From positions 80,453,526-80,513,525 of the forward strand of contig NC_087064.1 of the NCBI RefSeq assembly GCF_963678635.1: DNA of 60,000 nt, written 5' to 3'. This document shows positions 10,201 through 18,509 of this stretch, in pieces; within the stretch, counting starts at the first letter, position 1; the number at the start of each line of letters is the position of its first letter. Source of the stretch: Symsagittifera roscoffensis. Lineage: Eukaryota > Xenacoelomorpha > Acoela > Convolutidae. The notes under the pieces were generated by a model, which searched no databases, had not been told where the DNA came from, and saw only the letters and a list, made by a program, of their open reading frames with translations. Position numbers and translations under genes: made by a program.

Positions 10201-12678
10201 TGTTTTTCTTTTTGAAAAATGCGTATTTCGATGGAGCTTGCGAGCGTACACTGGTGCAAAAACTCTGTGTGAATATTATTACAAAATGATACGTGTTGAG
10301 TGTCATTTTATTACCAGTTGAAAATGTTGAGTGAAAATATTTCTCATAGAATTTTGGGGGATTGAAAGTTGTTAAGTTGGTGGACTTAATAATATACGAT
10401 TTTTTTGTGTAAGCGCGACTTAATCTTTGAGTTTAGCGAATCAATTCAATAGTCTCAAAGAATATTCAATAGTCCCAAATTGAATTGACGCACGGTAATT
10501 GGTCCCAATCATTTTTTCCACATATTGAAATAATTTTTTCAGTTCCGGTTGCTTTTTGAAATCGATTTTTCCAAAGCTTATATCTGTTACTTTTTTCGTA
10601 TATTATCTAATTGTAGCTTTGTTGCTGTATTTTTTTTTCCAATTGCGTTTTCGAAGTGCAGTTTTGCTTCTTTGCAAATATTTATCTGATTATTTTTCGG
10701 GTTAAGTCATGCCGGGTTAAATTTTGCATTTTAAATAAATTCGATTGTTTCTCCAGAACACTTTTTCAGCTTTTTCGATTTGTTGTAAATGCCGGTTTTA
10801 TTCGAAACTTGTTTTTGAGGTTCGTTGAAAATTTACCAACTTCGTTTTGTATAATTTTTTTTTCTTTTTCAAATTACTCGGCTATTTTTATACCAGTTTA
10901 GTTGCTTCTTGTTTAGTCATTTATCGGGGGAAAGGTAGTCCTGCATGTGTATCTTTCAGGAAAGGCTGAAGAACGGGGGTCAATTTCAATATTTTATATG
11001 AATTTTTTCTGCTCATCGGGCTCAAGCATTGTCGGCGTAGTTTCGCTTTCTAATTTTGTTTTGATGCTATTTCAATTATAGCAGTTGCCTTACATAGTAA
11101 AATTTTGTAGGATCTAGTTTTTTGACCTGATTGTTTTCGAGTTGCGTACTTCATCTCATTTAGCTTCTGTTTTTTATATCTAATTACTATTAGTTATTAT
11201 ATAACTACTAATCAATAATCCTTACCAATATTAACTTGCTACTTTGGTCATAGGTTAAAGTGGAGGGGCTACCATGAGCACGAAAACACCTGGGAGCCAG
11301 CCCGGAACTTGAACTGTCCCGACTTGGTTGCCCAGTTTGAGAAAGATAACCCGAACGGAAACTTCTACTATAGTCCGAAGAAAGCTGATAATGGGAAGTG
11401 TGTCAGTCCCCCGATGCAGGAGGGATCCAAACTGGTATCAAAGAGTCTGTTTGCATCATCACTGCCCTCGGTTAGAAAATGATATTACACTCCTCTATGT
11501 ATAGTCCGATATAGAAACAACTTTTTGGCAGATCAAGCCGGGTCAAATTTTGATGATATCTAGGAATACAGTCAACACGATTCATCCAAAAATGAAAGGG
11601 TCAAAATTTAGACTGACATGGTCGTGCGAGAGACTTTCGACATATTCTTGCAGCAAAGCGCGTATCTTAGTTTGTTCTTAAGTTAAATTCTAGGAGTAAT
11701 TTAATCACCTTGATGGATAATGAAGCTCAAATTATGGTGAAAAAATGGTATCTCAAATCCCGTTGCATACCGAATTTTTTCGGTTCGAACTTTTCTGTTA
11801 TTGCTAATAAATTGACAGCTGATTTTTGTTGCTGACCTCTGTCGCTTCAGCACTGTAATTTGAATTATTAAAATTTGCACTCCGATTGTTAAATATTGTG
11901 TTAGATCAAAAAATCCATTTGTTAAATACTATGCATTTACTAGAATCTAATAAGGCAAAATCATTAGAGATTGTTTGGCTCACGTAATGTGAACTTCCTA
12001 CGGCGCATTGCTTTTGATATCAGCTTCATTATTATAAAAAAAACAAGGGTTCGGTGGCTGTTTAGAAATCGCTGACGAGTGAAAAGGCTATTCGGAAAGC
12101 CCGGTCTTCTATGGACGCCCATTCATCATTGTCTCCGCAGAAAAAGGCTTCTGTTTCTACGCCAAAAGCTCAGCATGACTTCTCGCCAATCAAGAAGCCT
12201 ACGAGACCTGAAGAAAAAACTCAGTCGCCCAAAAAAGACCCTTTAGACTTGAACAAAAGTAGCACACACACTCTAGTTAAGCGTGAAAATAGCGAATCTA
12301 GTAGCGTGAGTGCAAGTTCAGAGGACAAAAATCAACAAAACATCAAAAACATGTCTTCAAAGAACGGCAGAAGTTACCAAAACGCCTTTCTAGACTTAAC
12401 GGAAGAACCCTCAGATGTCGGTGCTAGTAGTGAGGTTAATAAAACAGCAAGTTTGACAGGGTTCGGAAGGGGTTTAAAACCCGAGAGAATTTTGGGTATT
12501 GGGGGTCGATGAAAAAACAGGAGAGAAGAAACTTCTGATTAAGTGGAGGGGCAGTGGCTGGGCCGATTTTGTGTCCACACGGGAGGCGTATCAAGAATGT
12601 CCTCAATTTGTACTGCAGTACTACGAAGAGATGATCGTGTTTGGAAAGGAGGTGAGGCTAAGTTCTGACCGCAAGTGA
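4034..12678 (+). CDS. HP1: Heterochromatin protein 1 (HP1/CBX) homologue, three exons
   Basis: HP1 binds methylated H3K9 through its chromodomain and dimerises through its chromo shadow domain to organise heterochromatin. Exons: 4034-4203, 11254-11470 and 12066-12678. The first intron splits codon 57 (AG|G, Arg); the second is phase 0. The joined product is about 332 aa: a Ser-rich N-terminus (1-36), a chromodomain (about 37-92, starting [12 protein letters not shown] and containing [14 protein letters not shown]), a basic Ser/Lys-rich hinge (about 93-260) and a chromo shadow domain (about 262-320). The aromatic cage is Trp38, Trp60, Tyr63; the first position is usually Tyr. One extra G in the run at 12501-12505 breaks the frame just inside the shadow domain; four Gs would restore the family pattern, so a homopolymer error is the simplest explanation. 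Intron 1 carries a copia element. Start chosen as the only ATG opening this frame. Confidence 0.88.
4204..4432 (-). repeat. inverted repeat arm B (pairs with 2000-2215)
   Basis: About 4207-4432 reads, in reverse complement, like 2000-2215. It contains a long C-run (about 4242-4256) and begins within a few bases of the HP1 exon 1 donor, so the repeat forms the first part of intron 1. Confidence 0.6.
4906..4983 (+). repeat. copia 5' LTR (short)
   Basis: It starts TGTTACTTTG and ends GCTTTAACA, giving TGTTA...TAACA inverted termini. The match to the 3' copy is clear to 4980. The gag ATG lies only about 18 nt downstream, so the primer-binding site must fall in this short leader (4984-5000). Confidence 0.7.
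5001..6005 (+). CDS. copia gag (with start of protease)
   Basis: An open frame of about 334 codons from ATG 5001 ([10 protein letters not shown]). The region near residues 30-170 follows the copia gag pattern ([30 protein letters not shown]). A zinc knuckle [14 protein letters not shown] fits CX2CX4HX4C at about residues 230-243. Near the end [17 protein letters not shown] resembles the copia protease active site, with DTV in place of D-S/T-G. The frame also stays open upstream to 4905, through the LTR. Gag is the best-preserved part of the element. Confidence 0.75.
   Translation: MTFAGSFKSPPVWLEDQIFASWKAEFMLWTLVTDLDEKKRVVAVALYLSGRRREVAMEVPSTDLNEDGLESLLNKLETVFGIDTVDAALISYDSFESVKRLGKTIAEYIQNFEMMHKKLKKHQMVIPDNILACKLLRNVELEEKERQMALAATRDLSYYAMKTALKRIFASTTASKSTLAVSLKEEPTFAASNDNVFLAGSKNRKSGKPFFNKPESSGNNPVGKDGKVTNCRVCGCRFHWACFCPEDKQDIRNNQRNGCQDEGEEHKTFITFISGALQLIKESSNSAIVDTVCLRTVAGDNWLHQFVQRLPYHLANGVTFQKSSAGIVFGDGRR
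6043..7388 (+). pseudogene. copia integrase region, broken
   Basis: About 6176-6430 encodes the pre-integrase zinc finger (LHCQFGH then CESCIVC, an HHCC arrangement), closed by a stop at 6428. The integrase core starts near 6461 ([11 protein letters not shown], first acidic residue; VFADNGG, second acidic residue) and shifts frame around 6700 into 6736-7157. That piece has [11 protein letters not shown], containing the third acidic residue, then a stop at 7155. The integrase C-terminal part follows to 7388. At least three breaks make this non-functional. Confidence 0.75.
7416..8490 (+). pseudogene. copia reverse transcriptase region, broken
   Basis: The start of the reverse transcriptase reads [12 protein letters not shown] followed by [20 protein letters not shown], the typical copia opening. 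The frame then shifts near 8030. The catalytic aspartates appear in 8172-8429 as SIHVDDFFW, in place of the usual Y-V-D-D. The stretch between is scrambled by frameshifts. Confidence 0.75.
8500..9200 (+). pseudogene. copia RNase H region, broken
   Basis: Two pieces in different frames. 8540-8869 has VYTDASLAN and [12 protein letters not shown] followed by [10 protein letters not shown]. 8895-9200 has [13 protein letters not shown] then [16 protein letters not shown]. These are the expected copia RNase H segments in order; a frameshift near 8870 separates them. Confidence 0.75.
9443..9518 (+). repeat. copia 3' LTR (short)
   Basis: It matches 4906-4980 over 75 bp with two substitutions. The end reads TTTTAA followed by ATGTG. 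No longer match exists upstream, so the LTR itself appears to be only about 75-78 bp. Confidence 0.7.
9519..10009. other. HP1 intron 1, no gene seen
   Basis: AT-rich intronic DNA after the copia element. I see no coding or structural signal. Confidence 0.5.
10010..10300 (+). repeat. partial copy of the hairpin-tailed repeat
   Basis: About 10040-10156 matches the reverse complement of 54390-54500 and 56132-56240, including CCCAGTAGCGTTATCGGTCA. The hairpin GCGAAGT-GCA-ACTTCGC is at 10133-10149, followed by CTCTGTG. The tRNA-like head is missing. The open frame 10025-10321 crosses the hairpin and is not a credible gene. Confidence 0.65.
10322..11253. other. HP1 intron 1, T-rich, no gene seen
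   Basis: T-rich intron DNA ending in the acceptor TCATAG|G before 11254. A weak echo of the SINE tail (TTCGAAGTGCAGTTTTGCTTC) lies near 10649-10670. No coding signal. Confidence 0.5.
11254..11470 (+). CDS. HP1: HP1 exon 2
   Basis: Acceptor TAG|GTTAAAG. Encodes the second half of the chromodomain ([15 protein letters not shown] then [14 protein letters not shown]) and the start of the hinge. Ends CCCTCG|GTTAGA, phase 0. The frame runs into a stop shortly after, supporting the donor. Confidence 0.85.
12066..12678 (+). CDS. HP1: HP1 exon 3 (hinge and chromo shadow domain, one frameshift)
   Basis: Acceptor TTTAG|AAATCG. Encodes a Lys/Ser/Pro-rich hinge ([23 protein letters not shown]), then [10 protein letters not shown]. 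After a one-base shift at the GGGGG run (12501-12505) the frame continues [15 protein letters not shown] and [11 protein letters not shown] and stops at TGA 12676-12678. The position of the Trp in the human RLTW motif is Phe (MIVF). A further 29 codons after the TGA stay open in the same frame to TAA 12766-12768 and are Lys/Glu-rich. Confidence 0.8.
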
Positions 12679-12817
12679 AAACTGGCTGCTGAAAAATTGA
12701 AAAACTCTAATCCTGACGAGGATAAAAAATCTCTAGCAAACTTTAGAGGACTGAAAATGATTCAGTAAATTTTGTAGACAAGTGTTGTTCGATGTCAAAT
12801 TTGTTCGATGTCCTGGT

Positions 12818-13035
12818 CAGGGGCGTCCGCTTCCCNNNNNNNNNNNNNNNNNNNNNNNNNNNNNNNNNNNNNNNNNNNNNNNNNNNNNNNNNNNNNNNNN
12901 NNNNNNNNNNNNNNNNNNNNNNNNNNNNNNNNNNNNNNNNNNNNNNNNNNNNNNNNNNNNNNNNNNNNNNNNNNNNNNNNNNNNNNNNNNNNNNNNNNNN
13001 NNNNNNNNNNNNNNNNNNNNNNNNNNNNNNNNNNN
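12818..13035. other. MITE-like terminus running into a 200-N assembly gap
   Basis: CAGGGGCGTCCGC at 12818 resembles the hAT MITE end CAGGGGCGGAT and runs directly into the gap at 12836-13035. Exactly 200 Ns suggests a placeholder of unknown true length. Open frames crossing it are meaningless. Confidence 0.6.
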
Positions 13036-14151
13036 CATGTTCTAGTAAAAAAAATTTCATTTCAGAAATTCCAACTCGAAATGCTTCGCAAGATTTTCGA
13101 AATGCACAACTTCTACGCAATTTGATTTAATACGTTCTAATTTATTTTTCGCAAAATTAGCATGGTTGCTTTCAGTTTAATACCTTCCAAAAAAGTACAT
13201 GCGATTTAGTTTTTGTACATTTTAAAGCTCCTAATGTTTTTACCGTTGACATTAACAGTCCAAAGCTTACATTTATTTTTTGTTCCAAGAAAACTGTTGA
13301 AGACCAATTAAAATGATGTCGAAACGCTCGGGGCTTATGGATTTCGCCGCCTTGAAAGCATTTTTCTACTTCAATACTTGGCCTGATAAGGGAGCTAGAA
13401 CGCACGTTTATGCATGTCCCAGGTCTTACCCCACCTTATTTCGAGAAATAAATCAATTCGTCTAACTGCAATTAGTTAAAGGAAGTACAGCAATACCAAA
13501 AAGTCCGATATACTTAGCATGGAATTAAAACTACTGGTATTTGGCGGGAAACTTAAGAACGCTGTTTGAAACTTTCTACATAACATATTGGCGTAAAACT
13601 TAAACTTTCTACATAACATATTGGCGTAAAACTTCAGTTTAGATCGCAATTTGCTTTTTCTGATGCCAAGCAATCAGTTATTTTATTGAATTTCTTTTTT
13701 TTAACTTCACTTGATAGATTCTCATCGCTTTGTCGACAAAAAAAATCGGACAGCAAAATTTTCGAATTAGCTGTATCAAAAAAGTTGGATTATACTATTT
13801 GGAAGTTACCGTCGATCATTGTAGAAAGAATGAGACTACAAAAAATAATATATTTTTTTGTTACATCAGTGTTTCGGCAAAATGTCAAGCTACAACAACC
13901 GTTCTGGGTTCAGTTCCTCAGGAACTTATAGGTTTTTTAGCCGTAGATAGCCTTACAGCAGTTGTTGACAATTTTCAGAAAGCCAAACTTTGTCTATAAG
14001 TTTCAAAAAACTTTCAAAAAATTCGAAGATATACGATGGTGTTTTTGAACAGATCCTAAAACTGAAAAAAATCTCGCAAATTATAGAAATACTGTAGTTT
14101 TAGTTAGAACTTTGCCTAGAAATTACTTTTTTTCTTGCCATGAACAATGAA
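13036..14151. other. intergenic, no gene seen
   Basis: AT-rich with short open frames of no recognisable family. It contains the 33-bp tandem repeat at 13569-13634. Confidence 0.5.
13569..13634. repeat. 33-bp perfect tandem duplication
   Basis: The unit beginning AAACTTTCTACATAAC occurs at 13569-13601 and again at 13602-13634 without change. Confidence 0.85.
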
Positions 14152-14514
14152 CAGGGGCGGATTTAGGGGGTAGTGCGGGAGGGGTTGCGGACGCCCCCCT
14201 TCAGGGATTCGACCCCCTGCCAACCCAAAGGGTCCCCCTTTGGTACTTATTAAAAAATCCATTTTTGGCCGACCGACCCTAAAATTTTTCTAAAGGGGCC
14301 TTCGGCGCCAATATATACTTATTTTGAGGGGGAGCGCGCGCCAAAAAAAAAACGCGATTTTTTTGTCAAAATTTTCGAAAAAGTACCCAAAAACGCGGCT
14401 TTTTTGACCTGTTTTTTTTTTTCAAAAAATTGCTTGCGGCACAGAAAATTTGGCCAAAACAGGGTCTTTTTACTGCTTTGGGAGAGCTCGGAAAATCAAT
14501 CTGATCCGCCCCTG
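14152..14514. mobile_element. hAT-type MITE, complete with TSD
   Basis: A 363-bp non-coding element with terminal inverted repeats CAGGGGCGGAT...ATCCGCCCCTG. It is flanked by the identical octamer ACAATGAA at 14144-14151 and 14515-14522. An 8-bp duplication and CAGGGG termini are hallmarks of hAT-superfamily non-autonomous elements. Inside are GGTCCCCCTTTGG, GCCTTCGGCGCC and GCGCGCGCC blocks shared with the copies listed from 30890 on. Confidence 0.9.
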
Positions 14515-17500
14515 ACAATGAATATGGAGCAGTTGTTTTGTCAACAATAGTTTTTAAAAATCGTTTTGCAGATTGCGACGTGATTTTGGTAGTCGGTATT
14601 TTGCAAACTGTTCCAGAAAATGTTACACTACTTGCGAGAGCAAGTGTATTAAAATCAGAAACTAGAATTTTTTCCGTGAACAGCTATTTTTACATGAAAA
14701 ACAGTAAGTAAAACAATTGAGCACAAGTAAGAATTTGTGAAGCTTATATCCGGGAAAAATTGAATTTCTGACTTTCGTTTGCTTGCTTATCTTTGTCGGC
14801 TTAGTTGCCCGTTTCTTGTGAGTGTTCTTGGTTTCCTGTAATTTGTAAAGTTAGTAGATCTCACTTTGTAATTTTCCTTAATTTTTCTTTTTGTTATTTT
14901 TTGTCGCTCAAATACTTTTTTTCAGCCTAAATGATTTCGGCTTATGTTTCGTTGGCTTAATACGCTACTTAGTTGCTTCAAAGGCAAAAAAAATATATTG
15001 ATTTTTTTTGAAAAATTCAAGTAGTTTATGTTGCAATATTTCGAAATTTCCAAACAAATTTTCTTTTGTAATTTTTTTTTTGACAAACTTTTTGTCAACC
15101 TAGTAGCCGCTCGGCAATTACTAAATTTCCTTTAATGCTGCTGGTTATGTTTTTATAAAATTATTTTATTTTCCTCAAATTGTTTTTTCTGCTTTCTCAT
15201 TTCCGTCTCATTTTTGGTGAGCTAGCTTTCAATGCTGCGCTTGCGTTGTATCGCAAGTGATGCAAAGCTCCGCTTTCCTTCTGTGCTAAAAGTGAGAATT
15301 TTTTGCTTAAATGTTATTTGAAAGTTTATTAGCCCTGATTTTGCATATATACATTTTACAAATGTTTGTTGCGTTTTCTTTTCCGGTTTTTTAAGCTTAA
15401 ATAGTTTCATCCTATTGTAGATTGGCATAGATGGCTCAAATGCGTCATTTCATTTTTTAAGAGGGCCTTTGACTCACGGTGAGACGATGAAAAAACTTCG
15501 AACTTGAAAACTTTAATTCTGGTGACAATAATTGTTTTCAGCTCAACTGGCCTTATTACCACTGAAGGCTAGTTTAACTCTGGCAGTTGTGTTCCTTTTC
15601 TTAAATTTTTAGTTCAATTTTAAGAGCCACTCTTAACTTTTTCGTTGAGACAGTTTGTTTCTTCGATTTTTTTTGTTTAAAAAATTTTTTGGCTGCGCCG
15701 AATCATGAAAACTGGGAATTTTTTTTAAGTTTCAGAAAGTTTTTCGCGCTTTCAGCTTTGCAGTTTTGATTATAAACACAATTTTTAAATAGTACAACAA
15801 CTTCAGTACAATACCGAAAAATTATGCTGCATTTTTTTAGTTTTCCTATTCATCAATCCCTTTAGTGAGAACGAATTGTTCATTTTTTGACAGACTGTCG
15901 GGCTGAACATAAAATTGTCCAGTGAATTTTGGATTCGAAAAAACTCAATTATCTAATCACAACGATAAGCTGCAAACAAAAAGTGTTAGACTTACCCACT
16001 TTTTTCTATTTCCTGAAAAACGAGAAAAAAAACCGAACTTTGCTCTGAAATTGTATCATAACGGGGAACTTCCAGCCCTAACCAAAAGAAACGATTGGAG
16101 AAAAATAGAACAAAAATCAGCGTCCGAAAAAACGTTTGCGACAAGAAAAAGAACAATAAAAATCTTCTAACGAAAATCAAAACAACTTCTTCTTACAGTT
16201 GCGACTGGCAAGTGCATTACAACCGGATACTATAGTTGGTTCTCTTAAAAACTTTGGCTCACAGAAGTCTCTGATTTAATTCAACTTGCTTCATAGTAAG
16301 TTCAAATTCAATGACTCCTTCTACCCATGGGATGACGGAGATTTGGGGTTTGCATCCGGGCGAGAACTGTACTTTAAAGGCACGCGAAATTTTCAGTTTT
16401 AAGGGAACCAACTTTTCGGAGTATCAAATGTCAGCTCGTTTTTTTATCGACTAAACTCCCGAAGCATGGATTTCTTAAGTTTCAGTTCAGAATTTTTGGA
16501 ATAAACACTTGGAATAAAAACGATTGGGCAATAGTAAAAACGATTGGAACACTTGGAATAAAAACGATTGGGCAATAGTTGTAGCATAGTTCACCAAAAA
16601 TTTTAGACTTTAATTTATTTTTTTTAGGCGTTGGGATGGCTCTTCACTAGGTTTGATCTGCTAAAATCAATCTAAACGCGGAAAAAAAAAGATATGAAAA
16701 GCTGACTCTCTCACTCATTTATCCGTGTAAATTAGTCTGAAAAACAGAAATAAATTTTTTTTTGAATTCTTCTGGATTGAGAATCACAAGCAATAGCGTT
16801 TAAATATTATAGTATAAAGCAGCCATCAGCTTTCTTTGGAGTCCCCCTCCGAAATACAGAAGAAGAAGCACATATCAATTCATTCGTTTATCGATGCTTA
16901 AATAAATAATTCATTTCAAACATTTACAATCAGGAGACCGATAATTAGAAAAACGCGCATAAAATTGAGACGATATAGTTGGATCTATGATTTTTCTGAA
17001 AAGAGAATTTGAAATGTTTTGGCGAAAACGTTTATTTTTTACAATGAAAAACAAGGAAAGCTGGTTTCTGTGCAATTACTACAGAATGTTATAAAAATCC
17101 AGAAAATACTTATAAAAGTCAAAGAAGTTCAATAAAATTTATCAAAACAGTTTTCCAAATTTTTTAAAGCAATTTTTTTGTTCTTTAAATTTTATTATCA
17201 GGTAAAACGATAAATTAATTTTCAATAACTCTTTTCAATTGAGTTAATTTAAGTATTAGTTGCTTTTTCAAGTTGTTTACACATAGCAATTATAAGCCTA
17301 TTACAAGATAGACAAAAAATTTCCATTCGCTCGAAGCTACACTAAAAAAACTGAAACTTCATTCCCTTTTTTATTTGATTTAGGAAACGTTTCCTTGAAT
17401 CTTTTAATGTGCGAATCACGACTGAAAAACTCTAAAAATATATATCACTCAACCCGTCATTTCGATGATCAAGTTTGCGTGAAAAAAAATTAAAAAAACT

Positions 17501-17652
17501 AAACTAAAACACCCGAATACGACGTTCCTCTCCATTTTCAATGGTCGAAACAAGGAACGAATTTATGCAACAATGAATCTTCAAAAATACGCGACAAATT
17601 TGTCTGTGACATCCTCAACCGCATCCAGTTTCAAGCTTTAATAATCGATTAT
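14515..17652. other. intergenic, dispersed repeat fragments, no gene seen
   Basis: T-rich repeat fragments of the 'TTTCGGCTTA' type near 14880-14990, and a weak hairpin-tail relic near 15258-15290 (GATGCAAAGCTCCGCTTTCC then TTCTGTG). The sequence ACTTGGAATAAAAACGATTG is repeated at about 16507 and 16551. No open frame with a recognisable domain. Confidence 0.5.
17647..17652. repeat. 6-bp target-site duplication, left
   Basis: GATTAT immediately precedes the left TIR and is repeated exactly at 21459-21464. Confidence 0.85.
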
Positions 17653-17894
17653 AGTAGTATATGTCGGGGCAAAATCGCCCGGGGGGGTGTTGCTGGCCAC
17701 CATGTTTTACTATAGGCTATAGAGTATCCGGTCAGCACCCTAGGTATTGAAACAGGGTCTAGATTTTCCATGTAATAAGGTAGGTTATAGGTTTCAGAGC
17801 TTCGGATGGTAATATGGTTATTTCAAAAAAAAATTTGGCCCGATTTTGCCGATACAGCAATGCTTAAGATTTTATAGGGAGATGTTAAACGTCC
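17653..17894 (+). repeat. left terminal inverted repeat
   Basis: It pairs with 21219-21458 with many substitutions. Best-conserved blocks: AGTAGTATATGT, GGGGCAAAATCGCCCGGG, GAGTATCCGGTCAGCACCCT, AGGTTATAGGTTTCAGA and CCCGATTTTGCC. Confidence 0.85.
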
Positions 17895-18190
17895 TATGTA
17901 TTAGGATAGGGAATAGATTTGTCAACGTCTTATAATGGTTTCGGATGGTAACTTTCAGATGGTAAAATTTTGGGGCAAAATTCTCAAGTTTTTGAAGAAA
18001 ACCTCAAGTTTTTGGAAAAATTTCAAAAATCTCAAGTTTTGGCTGATTTTCTTAGTTGTTCTTAATCTAATCGTTAAAATCTAATGCTATTACGTAAAAA
18101 GCTTTAGCGGAAACTGAAATTTAGCTCCGAGAATTATCAGTAAGTACGAGAAGTTTTTATAGCTTCTTCGATACAACAACCACATTATTT
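17895..18190. other. element interior, no gene seen
   Basis: Between the left TIR and the first open frame. It holds repeats of CTCAAGTTTTTG (about 17983-18040) and no recognisable coding motif. Confidence 0.5.
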
Positions 18191-18213
18191 ACATCAATAA
18201 TATCGACGAATTC

Positions 18214-18481
18214 TTCAAATGCTTCCGATTCCCATACATTTTCCCACGAAGCAGACCACTTCTACCGATATATTTCTGTTGCAAGAGCCGAAACAAAAAC
18301 TTTTATACCAAAAACGTTTGCAGTTTACGAGAGACGTTATTTGAAAAACTCGCTTGGTTCAATATTGAGTATACCAAAGAACAATCTTACTCAAAAAGGT
18401 CGCCATTTGGACTTTGAATCTAATTGTGTACCAAGTGAAATGTTAAAAGCGACACAAACAAAAACTTGGACAAAAGTTTGA
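18214..18481 (+). pseudogene. possible N-terminal part of the element's protein
   Basis: An open stretch of about 88 codons (frame of TCT TCA AAT at 18214) containing KTFIPKTFAVYERRYLKN, ending at a stop at 18479-18481. It lies just upstream of the polymerase exonuclease region and may be its N-terminus. I do not recognise the sequence itself. Confidence 0.35.
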
Positions 18482-18509
18482 ATTTAATTATCAGTGCCAA
18501 TCTCATCCA

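Noticed and set aside
12743-13130. Open frames crossing the N block
   Set aside because: They consist mainly of unknown residues from the 200-N gap and carry no coding information.
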